This document shows, piece by piece, positions 46,001-58,381 of a stretch of 64,000 nt of DNA. The DNA lies in the NCBI GenBank assembly GCA_905250115.1, contig CAJNOI010000083.1, positions 57,650 to 121,649 on the forward strand, in the 5' to 3' direction. Under the pieces are notes generated by a model. It had not been told where the DNA came from and did not search any database. It saw only the letters and a program-made list of their open reading frames with translations. The stretch is from Adineta steineri (Eukaryota > Rotifera > Eurotatoria > Adinetida > Adinetidae). Both the position numbers and the translations under genes were made by a program. Every line of letters starts with the position of its first letter. Within the stretch, counting starts at the first letter, position 1.

Positions 46001-49000
46001 TAAATATTGTGGTCCTTTATCTCCTATTCCATTGGAACGGAGATCGAGTATGGTAAGTGTCTATATGAGAAAGATGAAGCTCTCGATTACAAAAAGAAAA
46101 AAAAACGGCAAATCTTTACCTTATTATTTCGAAAGGCATCTGCTAAATATCGTGTTCCTTCTGCACTAATTTCATTACCTCGAAGATCGAGTGTACTGAG
46201 TGCCTATATAAAATGACTGATGTTGTTGATCTTATAAAAATAACAGAAATATATTTACCATATCGTTTCCAAAAGCATTAGCTAAATGTTTCGCTCCATC
46301 AACTCCGATTCCATTCATCCCGAGATAAATTGTAGTAATTGTCTATATAAACAAAACAAAAAATAACGTGAATGACAATAATATAGGCAAACGAAACCAA
46401 TCACCTTATTATTGTGAAACGCTTCAGCCAAATATTGTGCTCCCTCAGCACCGATTGCATTTCCTGTGAGATCCAGTGTAATAAGTGTCTACATGAAATA
46501 AAAACGAACAGATCTATGATATAGAGCAATAGGAAAAGATCAGTACCTCATTAGATCGAAATGCATCAGCTAAATAGCGTGTACCTTCGCTTCCGATTCT
46601 ATTCGATCTGAGATCAAGTGAACTAAGTGTCTAGTTGAGAAAAATGAATATTTTGATGATAATGAAAAAATGAAGGAAATATTCACCTTGTTATTCTGAA
46701 AAGCACCAGCTAAATGTTTCGCTCCTTCAGCATTGATTCCATTCGATCCAAGATCGAGCGTATTGAGTGTCTATATCACAACAATGGTAATGTTAATAAA
46801 AAAGAAAACTGAATATGATTGTTCACCTTATTGTGCTTGATAGCATCAGCTAAATGTTGAACACCTTCGACACCAATTTCATTGCCTCCAAGTTCGAGGG
46901 TAGTCAATGTCTGTAAGAAAAACTCAGAAGTCTAAAAAAGAGAAGACAAGAAGAGAATAATGATTAACCGTGCAAGTTCGTAAAGCTTCGGCGAGATATT
47001 GAGCTGATTCACTCGATATTTTATTATCTCTCAAGTTGAGTGTCGTAAGTGTCTATATAAGAAAATGACTATATGTTTAAGCATATTAAAACAATATTGT
47101 TATTTACCGTATTAAGCCGCAAAACAACAGCAAGAATTCGAGTTTCTGTACGTCCAATACTACAATGTTCAAGATTGAGTGTCGTGTGTGTCTATGTAAA
47201 AATGCGACAATAGTAATAAGCAAATAAAGATAGAAATATATGTACCGTATTGTTTCTGAATGCATCTGCAAGATGTTGAATCCCTTCGGAGTCAACTGAA
47301 TAGACTGGAAGATTAAATGTAGTAAGTGTCTGTATGAGAATGTAAAGTTAACATTTACAAAGTTAAAAAACGTTCGTTTACTGTATTATGTCGGAAAGCT
47401 TCAGACAGATATTGTGCAGCATTATTTGTAATTGGATTACCTATGAGCTCGAATTTCGATAATAACTGAAAGGAAATATGTAAAAGTAAAATAAGAATAT
47501 ACAGATAGAAAAGTATTACAGTTTGATATTGTAAATAGCTAGCAAGTAATCGAGCACCTTGATCTCCGATTAGATTGTTTGCAAGATCGAGCTCTTTGAT
47601 TATCATCTACATAGAAAAAATGTAACGGTACAAGAAAGATCAGAGAAGGCTAAAGTATTACGTTGTGGTATTGCAGAGAAGCTAAAGAATTAGCTCCTTT
47701 GTCTGTAATTTTGTTACATGCAAGATCGATTGAAACAATTGTCTTGTTTATTTTTAACGCGTTAGCTAGTTGTTCGATTCCATTGTCTGTAATACGATTG
47801 TTTGATAGATTAATCGTAGTAATCGCCTAAAGATAAAGAAGCTATTAGTAGAAAAAATGATAAGATAATGTTACTTACAGTGTTATATTTCAAAGCATTT
47901 GCTACATGTTTGATACCTTCATCTGCGATCTGATTCTTCGATAGATCGATTGTAGTAATTGTCTATATTATAAAATACTGATACAACTGAGAAATATAAA
48001 CAAGCAATACAATATACCATATTATTTTGCAAGGCATATGAAAAATATTGCATTCCAGCAGGTCCAATTTGATTACTTGAGAGTAACAGAGTAGTTAGTG
48101 TCTATATATATATATAAATAAATATTAAAATGAATTAGATGTGATGAGAATGATTTAACTGTATTTGTTAATAAAATAGCAGCTAGATCTTTAGCACCAC
48201 CTGCTCCAATTTCATTGTAATTAAGATCAAGTGTCGTGAGTGTCTGCATGAAAAAATAAACATTTATATAGAATAGATGAAATAAAACTTACAGTAATAT
48301 GTTCTATAGCATCTGTCAGATATTTGATACCAGTCTGACTAATTTGATTGCTGGATAGATTGAGTGTAATCAGTGTCTATACAAAAAAAATATGTATCTG
48401 ATAATATTAAAGCAAGACAGTGAGTGATGTACTGAGTTATTTTGTAAGGCATCAATCAAATGTTTTAATCCATCATCTCCAATTCGATTACTACTGAGAT
48501 CGAGTGTAGTAATTGCCTACAGAACAGAATATCAATGAAAGTAATGCAACAAAAAAAAAGATTTACTTTATTATTTTGTAAAGCATCAGCGACATGTTTG
48601 GCTCCATCGGACCCAATTTGATTACTGGAAAGATTAAGTATTGTAGGAATCTTTTTATGAAGAAGAGATCAAATTACAACTGAATATATACGAAAAGAAA
48701 CAATTATACCATATAATTCTGGCGAGAAGCAATCAATCGTTGAGCTCCTTGACCTTCAATTCTGTTCGATGCTAAGTTCAATGTGGTGAGTGTCTGTACA
48801 AAAAATTGAAAATATTATGCAAGGAAACAAGTTTCAAAGAAAATTTACTTTATTATTTTGTAAAGTATCAGCTAGAGATTCAACTCCTTTATTATCGATT
48901 TCATTCCATGAAAGATCAAGAAATGTAAGTGTCTATGTAGAAGAATATAGATGAGAATGATACTAACATATAAAATATTTACAGTATTATGTGCTAACGC

Positions 49001-49756
49001 ATCAGCCAGTTGTTGTGTTCCTTTGGCAGAAATTTTATTCCATCGAAGATCGAGCATAGTAATTGTCTATGTTGATTATTTAAAATGATCATTAAAATAT
49101 AAACAAAGGAAAAAAAATTACCGTATTCTTTCGTAGAGTATCAGCAAGACATTCGGCACCATAATTTGTTATTCGATTAGCTTGAAGTTTGAGTGTTGTA
49201 AGTGTCTGTATTCAAGAAAAAAGAAAATATATGAGTTAGTAATATACAGAGAAGCAAATCATTTACTGTATTATGTTGGAAGGCATCTGCTATGTGCTCG
49301 GCTCCTTCGTTTCCAATATGATTTTTCGAAAGATCAATTTCAACGAGTGTCTACATACGAGAAAAGGATATTTGAATGCAATGAATAAGATTTACTTTAT
49401 TGTTTCGGAAGGCATTAGCTAAATATTGAGTACCCTGAGCTCCGATATCATTATTGGTGAGATCAAGGGTTATAATCGTCTATTGTGAAAAAATGAAGTT
49501 GAATATGTAAAAGAAAGAAAGAATCCAATTTACTTTGTTATGTAGAAAAGCATCGGATAAATATTGAACACCTAGATTACCAATATGATTTTTCGATAAA
49601 TCCAGCTGAGTAAGTGTCTACATAGAAAAGAATAAATTCAAACATGTACTATGATAAGAATATGTAATTTACCGTATTTTTTCGTATGGCATCAGCAAGC
49701 TGTTCAGCTCCTTTATGGCCAATTTGTTTATCGCTAAAATCGAGTTTTTCCAGTGA
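43090..49756 (-). repeat. array of about 48 LRR exons, mostly 84 nt, phase 0
   Basis: The period is about 140 bp: one coding unit of typically 84 nt and one intron of about 50-60 nt. On the plus strand each unit ends in the signature (A/G)GTGTCTAT, the reverse of acceptor plus ACACT. Units encode 28-residue ribonuclease-inhibitor/NLRC3-type repeats (LxxLxLxxNxIGxxGxxxLAxALxxN). One exon (47662-47826, 165 nt) contains two fused repeats. Two adjacent exons (about 44885-44975 and 45027-45107) are degenerate and lack the LxLxxN core. The last exon (43090-43194) ends the protein. Confidence 0.92.
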
Positions 49757-52700
49757 CTATATACGAAATAAACACAGAAGATATATTATAAAAACAAACT
49801 ATGAATACTATACTTGAAGTGTTCCATTTAGTTTTTGATAATCATCAGTTTGCAATATTTCACTTGTTTCATCGCTTTTCTTTTGATTTAACCTGTGCAG
49901 AGAAAAAGGTTTAATTATTAGCTGAGTAAATAAGATAAACTTACATTTTTTCTTGTTTTTCTTCTTCAAAAATTTGTTCCCAATAGGCTTCACCAAAAAC
50001 TTTCTCACGATTCATCTGACGTGTATCGACTAGAGACGGTTCAGTAGTATTCCTAATTGTCGGATTTTGTTCAGATAACTCCTCTAACAAACAAAAACAA
50101 ATCATTATGAAAATTTTCTAAGAGATATACAAATTTTACTAATATATTGATTCAATGAAATAGAAGATTTGGGATGACATTTGCAACAGACTATATATTC
50201 AATAGCTTGAATAATATAACATAAAATATTGAATGGAGGAGGCAATATTGTTTTATCTTTATATTCATAAATTAACCAGAATCGTTGATATCGCCATAGT
50301 TCATTCGATTTTTCTTGAACACGTAAAATCTTCTCACTACATATATATATATATATATGGATTAATAAAAAAGTCTTATATTTATTATTATATTTACTTG
50401 AACATAGCAATTAGAACATTAAGAAGAAGAACATTTGATATAACTGTAAAACCAATTGCAAATATGAAAACAAATGTACCATAAGCATCATTTTCTAAAA
50501 ATAATGAATATAATTTTTTCTTATTTTCTAATAGCAATAAACATAAGAATTTTAGTTCATACCACTAACAGCATCATTATATGGTTCGGCCACTTGTCCA
50601 AATACTTTCCAAATACCCCAATTAAAAACATCTCTTAGTACTTGCCAACGCCATAATTTACCAGTATCTTCACTGAGTACAGTCACTTTAATATCGGTGT
50701 CATTAGTTGTATTTGACCAAACAACTTGTTGTGAAGTTGTTAAAAGAGACCAAGAAGCAATCGAGAATCCAAACAATATAATCAGAATGAAACATAAAAA
50801 GATTAATAAAGCATCTTTCATCTATAAGAGAAAGTTATACATAAACAAAATATTATTATAATGTATGATAAACTAACCATTTCATAGATCATCGTTAACT
50901 TGGGTCCTAACACTTCGTATGCAGCAAAGAGATAGAGTATTCGAATATACCATATAACAAGATCGATCGACATAAATATTCTAAATCAAGAAATGTACTC
51001 ATATTTGAACTAAGTGTATTAAATAAGATATAATTTTACTTTGAACATATAAAAACTGATTCGATAACAAACCATCGAGTAATGAATGCAATTAAATAGA
51101 ATAAAATACCCGCTAAATCCATCCAATTCCAAGGATTAGTACTGTAATGATATTTCTTTGTAGTTTGTAAGATAAACTAAATAAATCATATCGAGAGTAA
51201 AATATATTAACTCAACTAAAGAAACCCAGAACTAACTTGAGAAAGTTCATCAATAATTAAACTACCAATACAAATATGTAATATAATTTCCGTGATTGGT
51301 ATTGGTAAATTTTCAATACCGGATCGTTTTTCACCATAAATATTCAATGGAAAATAATCCACAAGAAGAACATAACTGAATAAAGTCAAAAATGATACAA
51401 AAAATATCTAAATGACACACGAACATTCAATTCAATCATAGAAAATAATAAATACATACAAAATTATAATAAAAATGTACCACTGGTGCTTCATAGAACC
51501 ATTTAATTCGATCGCGTACACTAGGAGTATTTGAACCAATATTTTCATCTTTTTCCGGTAATGATTGATATGTTACTGTCGAACGATATAGATTTGATGT
51601 TTCCTGTTGCTATATAAAACAAAGATATTTAAATCGAAATAGTACATGTCTTGTATACTTACTGGTTTTGAATTGCTGGATGATTTTCTATATAAGCAAG
51701 GAAAAAGTACTGAAGCAATGGGTATCATAGGTAGAATTAATGATACAAGACAAATCTAAATAACATCCAATAGAATTTTATTTTTTGAGTTTTTGACAAA
51801 CCCAAATAGAACTTGACATTTTCATAAATCGTCGTTGATGATCAAAATGATGATACCATTTATCGTGAAGATGTTTTTGTATTGTATTACTAGCAAGAAA
51901 AATTCGACAATCTGCACGTCGTGCAACATCTAATGGATAACAATTGTAGAATGTTGTTGCTTTTGATTTAAGTAATTTGAGAGCAAAATTATCATCTTTA
52001 GCAAAACATTTATCTATGATACCTCTTGAATGTCGATCAAATTCTCTATTATTAAAATATTTCAAAAATAGAATAAAATATCGAATAAATTCATTAATTT
52101 TACTGTGCAATTATATTTAAATCCTTCTTATTTTTGGTATCTTTTTTAATTGCTTCACTATAAATCTCAGCTGCAAGAAGAGTTGCAACTGTTTGATTCT
52201 AATAGAATTATAAACATGAAAATAAATTAAGATATATTTTTTTTTGCTCTTACTCGACTTCTAGAACAAAGATATTTCGCCATATTTGGTTGATTCATAA
52301 ATATAAACCAAAGATAAAGTGCTTCAATTTTACGTTCATTGAATATTTCTGATATTGGTGTATAACTCGAACTAATATCTTGTTTTCTATTACGTGTACT
52401 TAAGCGTTGGTGTCTTGCTTGATTCTTTTTTCGCTCATTTTCCTTTAGAATATAAATATAATAATATTCTTATTCGTATATTCGATACTTACATAATGTC
52501 CTAAATATTGTTGAAGATAATTGTTATATGTTCGTTCGACATATTGTGTAAGATCATTGATATTAATAATACGTTTTTGTGAGAACATATCAATAGGTAT
52601 TGGATCAAGCGGAAGTGCATTGTTATTCTGAAAAATTCATATAAATGATTTGTGATATTTTTTTTTTCTTGATTAAACTTACCATAGTTTTAATACAAAT

Positions 52701-55083
52701 AATAATAAATTGTTCATCTGTTAAATCTTCTATTGATGCGCCATGTTCCATCAATAGACTAACAAAAAGAACGTTATTTCGATACAAAGCTTCAAATAGT
52801 AGTTGTTGTGTCAATGTATTTATCTATAAAGATATTCGAAATAATTTCGTTCAACTGTTTGTATTTCTTACCTGATCTTTTTTTGGATACATATCGTTCG
52901 TTGATATGATTGTCTGATCTTTCCGATCAATTAATAACTGTCGTGCATAATCATCTTTATTCCAGATCTAAGAATTTCCCATAAAAAAATATTTTTTTTC
53001 AAACGAAGAATAAGTAAATAAATCTTACCAAACACCATACTAATTCAGCTGCTCTCGTTTCTGAACTAAGCAGTTGTTCATAATTTTCAACTTGATATTT
53101 TATACCCTTTAACATTGCACTTGAAATAGCATTTTCTAAATTGCCTTTATGTTCTATAGCATCATAAACAACAATAAGTGTTTCCATTTCATTCAGCACA
53201 TTTATATATTTTTCAATTTCACTAATTTGATCTTCAATTTTAATTTCATCATCTCGTTCTGTAAGTATACCTTCCTTATAACATAATCTTTTTAATTCAA
53301 TTTTACATTCTTCAATATACGTTATTTTTCGAAATTCTGCTAGTTCATCAATTGGAGATAATTTTCGGCAAAGTTGAGTAATAATATCAGCTAGACCACC
53401 AGTATCCTGAAACAAAAAATAGTAATAAATAATTTCAAAAAGTAGATAGATTTACTACAGTGGTGGATTTAGGGGGGGAGGGGCAATCACCCCCATCGCC
53501 CCCGTTCCGAATTTTATTTTTTACAGCAAAAATGAACGAAAGAAAATAGGTTCACACTACCTTGAATGGACTCATTAAATAGCTTTTAGCCAAAATCGCC
53601 CCCCCCCCTTCCAAAACCCTAGATCCGCCACTGACTTACTCTAGCAACAACAAGCGGTGTTCCATTTTCTAAACTTTTACATATAGCAGTTAATGTTGTA
53701 AAATCACCACCCAATAATAACATAACAATCGGAATATCATTATCAAATCCTAGAAAGTATGTTAATTATTAATGAATAATTTCTAGTAAGACATACTTGT
53801 GTGCTTTGGTTGATAACCACCTACAGGTGACTTTAATGCTCGACTAATACTAAATTCATGTTCGATTTCTTGACGTTTTAATAATACATTTTTTACGTCA
53901 TTAGTTCCATCATCAAAAAGAAGAAAATGTGTATGATTTGGATCTAAATGCCAACCAGAATTTCGATTTTCATAATTTCTTTTTGTTATTAATTGATATT
54001 CATGAATAGAACGTCGTCTATTATCTTCATCGTCAAACTAAGAAAAATAAACATTTTAATACAATTTTTTATTAATAATTACTGCAAATCGCGTGTCATG
54101 AAGTGTTGATGTAACAACACTGTTTTTTTCTAATTGTTGATGATCTAAAGAGGAAAAAATTGATTCGATTATATTTAGTAATAAGAAGAGAAATACCTGC
54201 TACATATTTCCAATTACAAAAACTAATGCAAGGAACGTCAACTCCACACATATCACTATGAAGAGCATTACCAACTAGTCTAATCATATCTTGATTGATA
54301 CAACTTGTTGTAATCCATGGATCTATATTTTTAATTTATATAAAAACAACGTTTTAGTATTTCAAGAAATTAATTACGTGTTATCATTGCTGTAGCAGAT
54401 AGGCCACGTTGAATAGCATGTTCAGTTTCAACTTGAATGCCTGATTTTTCTTTGAGAAGATTATGATTATTTCCTGTTTGGATTGATAAGATAAAATCAG
54501 GAGTAGGAAGATGATATGCTTCGATAAGATTTGCTACTGTCCAAGGTCGTGATTTAGTGGCAAGATGAATGAACTGAATGTTAAAATAAGGTTTTTGTAG
54601 CTTAGAGATCAGTATGACTTACCGATGATAAACGATCGTTTCTATCAGCATCGTTTGCATATACGAATTTTAAAAAGCCAAAATAAGCTGGAATTTCACT
54701 AAAAATATTCGAAATACAATAAGAAGAGGAGTTTTTGAATTTATAATATACTTCGTAGAATCTTCAAGATTAAGTTGTAATGTTTCGATAACCTATAATA
54801 AAATATAATGTAAACACATAAGTTTCTTTCTTTGACGTGTCAACATACGTGCTTTACGCGTTTTTCTAAATCTAATGCTTTTGTCGATTGTTTTGTTAGT
54901 TCTAAATGAATATGAATTATTTCCACATGCTAAAATCATATCTCGCAATTTACCTTGTATTTCTTCGTCTGTTTCATCACTTTGCAATCGATCTGTTTCG
55001 GTATAACGATGTTTATTGGCGTCTATAAACCTGACTGGATGACTTACCAATGTACTGAATACATCCAGTTCTGTATTTTGCAT
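43090..55083 (-). CDS. TRPM-type cation channel fused to a giant LRR domain (TRPM-LRR)
   Basis: One gene of about 65-70 exons. N-terminus: TRPM homology region with SLOG-like nucleotide-binding motifs (PWITTSCINQDMIRLVGNAL; PNHTHFLLFDDGT; IPIVMLLLGGDF; DTGGLADIITQLC), then ankyrin-like helical repeats (LFVSLLMEHGASIEDL; EALYLWFIFMNQPNMAKYL). Channel: six-helix region (about 51780-50405) with YEVLGPKLTMI, pore IWKVFGQVAEPYNDA and S6 NVLLLNVLIAMF. TRP helix exon 50336-50140 (EKSNELWRYQRFWLIYEY, then LPPPF). A coil follows (50083-49945, 49892-49814; GEAYWEQIFEEEKQEK), then phase-0 splicing into LRR exon 49756-49673 (LEKLDFSDKQIGHKGAEQLA) and about 47 more down to the stop at 43090. I traced splice phases across the pore-to-LRR junction and they all fit with no stop. 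Expected plasma-membrane Ca2+/cation channel with a cytosolic LRR tail. The exon 1 (55083-54849) to exon 2 join has an unresolved phase. Confidence 0.85.
53458..53633. mobile_element. hAT-type MITE, 176 bp, in an intron of the TRPM-LRR gene
   Basis: Terminal repeats CAGTGGTGGATTTAGGG and CCCTAGATCCGCCACTG (inverse of each other with two differences). C-run and G-run tracts lie next to the ends. Flanking 8-mers ATTTACTA and ACTTACTC match at six of eight bases, consistent with an old 8-bp target duplication. The interior is non-coding. Confidence 0.8.
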
Positions 55084-57041
55084 GATTATTGTCGGATAAG
55101 TTTTATAAAACTTTGCTTACATAATACGAATTTATCTAAATTTATTAAAGTCATGAGAAAACTACCTAAAATTGATTTCTTTTCATTCGATGTTTATTTT
55201 TAGTACCTGGAAGCTGTGAGCGAGAACTCCATAATGATATATACACTGACGAGCTCAAAAGTCTATTATAGAGATCGTGACTTAGAAGATGATCTATCGC
55301 TCGTATTCTCAAAGATTACGTGTGACCAGAACATGTAGGAATACGCTTTAGTTTCAATACGAAGAATATGCATGTTAAATGCTTGTTTTGTTCATTTACT
55401 GAGCAAAAACAACGAATAAAACTGAAAGAAATACAAACGTGTATTTTTATTCCACGTAAAGATCATTATGTAAATATTTCTAATACTAGCTGCCTTCTCC
55501 CTCACATACATATTCTAACTAACTCATTTAATCATTACCTATTAGTTAAAATTTTATTACATTATATCTGATTTATTTACGTGTAAGAAAATAGACTAGA
55601 CAAATATTAAATACATTGTTTATACTAAGAATTGAGCGGTAACATATTAATAGTTAACGATTAAACAATATTGAATGTATAAGTTAGAAATTAAAATGAA
55701 GGTAAAAAAGAAAAAAAATGTGGTACGAACTTGCTTCCTTATTTTCTTGCTGGAGTACTGACTGGTATATGATAGAAAGAAACAGTATAAACGTTACCGC
55801 ATTTTTAATACATGAAAAATACGTATTCAGTCAAGTATAGGAGCATACAAATAGGTATGTTTTTTTCTATACTGTACATATGACAAACGTTTGTGTATGT
55901 GTAGTTTGTAAAAAGAAACGAAGGAACGATTCACACGTGGTTTTTTTATTACTTGAGAGGAAAGGTAACGCTGGCGTTAGGTGAGAGTACCTTGAATCAT
56001 CATACTGAATGTATTCGAATACTAATTATGGTAAAAATCAGAATATATAAATGTTGAAATAAAATTTGTTTTTGATGAATACATCTATACAACTATTAAA
56101 AACAAAATTATTCGTTGTACAGTAGAAATTCAAATAACTGTATAATAAAAATAATATTTATTCAAAAATTTGAAACCCTAGAACAATTATCCTTCGTTCA
56201 AATCTAATCAAATGTTGAAATTATTGATATGTCTCATTTTATCCAGTTTCGGCAACTAAAATATTTTTCGAAAAAATATCTGGAGAGAATTTAATTCAAT
56301 TAGTGACATTTTTTTTATAGCAAATGTAATATTCATATCTTTTCATATAGATGTATGTGGTTTGCTTTTTTACCTTATGAAAATGTCATTTTTTTCATAA
56401 AGTAATAGAGAGAAAGAAAGAAAAAAACAGATCTCGTGTCAATGTTGTTTTCGTCTCTACGAAGTAATTTTTTTACTATACAAAAATTGAATTTGAGAAT
56501 TCGATTACATGATATAATATAATTATCATTAAATGAACGTCATGCTATTACTTTAATATTTAAAATAGAATAAATGGTAAAATTATAAAAAAATGAATAT
56601 AAAATATTCGAGAAGAATATTTTGAATGATGTATTTATCGTTTTCATTTAATGATTTCTTAGTAACAATATTTATTTGTTTTGGTATTTTAAGTTCAATG
56701 AGAAAATCTTTTTAATTTATTTTATTTCTATTACATATGATGTGTATATGAAATTAAATGAACGAAGAATATCTACGCCAGCAATTTTTATTATTATATG
56801 AGTCATCATTTTTACTAAAATCTAGAGCAAAGAAAATGTTGATATTCCCTGCAACTTGTGCCGGATAACTTGAGTATTTCGATCTCATAACGTAGATTAT
56901 GACATCATTCTAACTGTTTCTTTTTTCTTTCATGTTTCACTTGTTCTTGTATATTATGAAACTCATCTTATCATATTTTCTTTTCTCTATTTGTTTAAAT
57001 GATAATAACATATTCACATATCTTTTTTAAATTTAATAGAA
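55084..57041. other. gene-free AT-rich spacer, upstream of divergent genes
   Basis: Lies between the TRPM-LRR start (minus) and the deaminase start (plus). Poly-T/A rich; no repeat or exon recognised. Confidence 0.5.
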
Positions 57042-57521
57042 ATGCAGCACGAAAATGAGTTTGATTCCAGGTTAACTGAAAAAGATTTTGAACTTATTGA
57101 AGAAGCTAAACGTTTTTCACATCGTCTTCATAAGCCACATTATCATGTTGTTGTTAGTGCAGTGCGTACCTCCAAGCCATTAGATAAAATCTATACTGGT
57201 ATTCACATTGAATCGTCAGTAGCTTTATGTGGTGAGGTGAGTGCTATATGTTCTATGATCAATGATGGACGAGAGATGCAAGAATTGGAGACAATTGTAG
57301 CATTGGCTGGTGATGATAATGACAAGAATACGTTTAGATTATTTAGTCCATGTGGCAGGTGTCGAGAGTTAATTGGTGACTGCAATCGAAAAGCAAGAGT
57401 CATCGTCGGTACAATAGAACAACCGTATGTGATGAGTATTTCACAATTGATGCCGTTAAAATCTGGTGATATCGAAAATGAGTACTTGGCTAGACGAGCT
57501 AAATCTGAACAGCAACATTAA
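57042..57521 (+). CDS. cytidine deaminase-like zinc hydrolase
   Basis: A single exon encoding 159 residues, close to the usual CDA length of about 130-160. Zinc site: Cys63-Gly64-Glu65 (ALCGEVSAI; Glu as proton shuttle) and Cys104/Cys107 in SPCGRCREL. Both motifs fit the CDA/blasticidin-deaminase branch, with Gly at the position that is usually Ala in C-A-E. HIESSVALCGE aligns with the substrate strand N/H-I/V-E-x-A/S. It should deaminate a free pyrimidine nucleoside or a related heterocycle; the exact substrate is unclear. The ATG is two bases after TTTAATAG, a strong acceptor, so the mRNA is probably either spliced in the leader or trans-spliced. Bacterial or fungal ancestry is possible, untested. 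Confidence 0.85.
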   Translation: MQHENEFDSRLTEKDFELIEEAKRFSHRLHKPHYHVVVSAVRTSKPLDKIYTGIHIESSVALCGEVSAICSMINDGREMQELETIVALAGDDNDKNTFRLFSPCGRCRELIGDCNRKARVIVGTIEQPYVMSISQLMPLKSGDIENEYLARRAKSEQQH

Positions 57522-58381
57522 AATGCTTAACAACTTTTTTTCTTATTAATTCATATTTATATAAAATCTTTTTTTTTGCAAATGAAATAAATCTCAACAG
57601 ATTTTAATTACAGGTTAAATAGAAAAGTAGATAAATATTTCCATTTATAATCACATTCATTCAGTTTACCAATGTTTTCTTACAAGGTAAAGAATTAGAT
57701 TAGAATTTAGATGTTGGCTAACTAAGAATGATTGAGATAATTGAATGAAAATGAGCATAAAATAAAAGCAAATCGACCTTATGATATGTTTAATAAACAA
57801 AAAAAATAATCTGTATTGTAAATAAACATTTCGATAGTTTTTTCAAAAGATGCACGGTATAATTTAGTATAGAATAGGGATTGAATATTCTATCCAACGC
57901 TAGAAAAATAGAAGAATAATAAGAATATTTGTGTAACTACGGTGACTTAGTATATATGTCTAAGAATCGTGGGCGTCATATGCACCAATTTATATGTTTG
58001 TACACATTGCTGATTCAATAGTCGACGTAGATAAAGAATCGATTCAGATGAAAAACAGGAGACCTTCAGAGGCCACATGAAAAAGAAATAATTTCTTTTT
58101 CATTTCTTTTTTCTCGTTCTTTACTTTATATCGAGTATAATGATCAACTCATGTCAGCTAAACTAGTGAAGAACGAGATGAATAAAGAATGTACTTTTGT
58201 GTATGACCCTTCTACATTCAATGTAAATAGAAAATATAAATAGAATTATTCATTGAAAGAAAAGAGAGAGAATAAGAGAAATGAAGGAGTATATAATAAA
58301 TTCACTTAAGTAAACGTTATATTCAAATTTAAATCACGATATAAATTTGACATATTTTTGAGACATTAATTCATTTTAAAC
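57522..58381. other. gene-free spacer
   Basis: No gene or repeat recognised between the deaminase and the small CYSTM-like gene. Confidence 0.5.

Noticed and set aside
43090..49756. Regular repeat-spacer period of about 140 bp resembling a CRISPR-like array
   Set aside because: The repeated parts are coding LRR exons and the spacers are introns with GT/AG ends; the genome is eukaryotic.
43090..49814. LRR array as a separate NLR-type gene
   Set aside because: No start codon, promoter or NACHT-like domain between the TRPM coil and the first LRR, and the splice phases join them.
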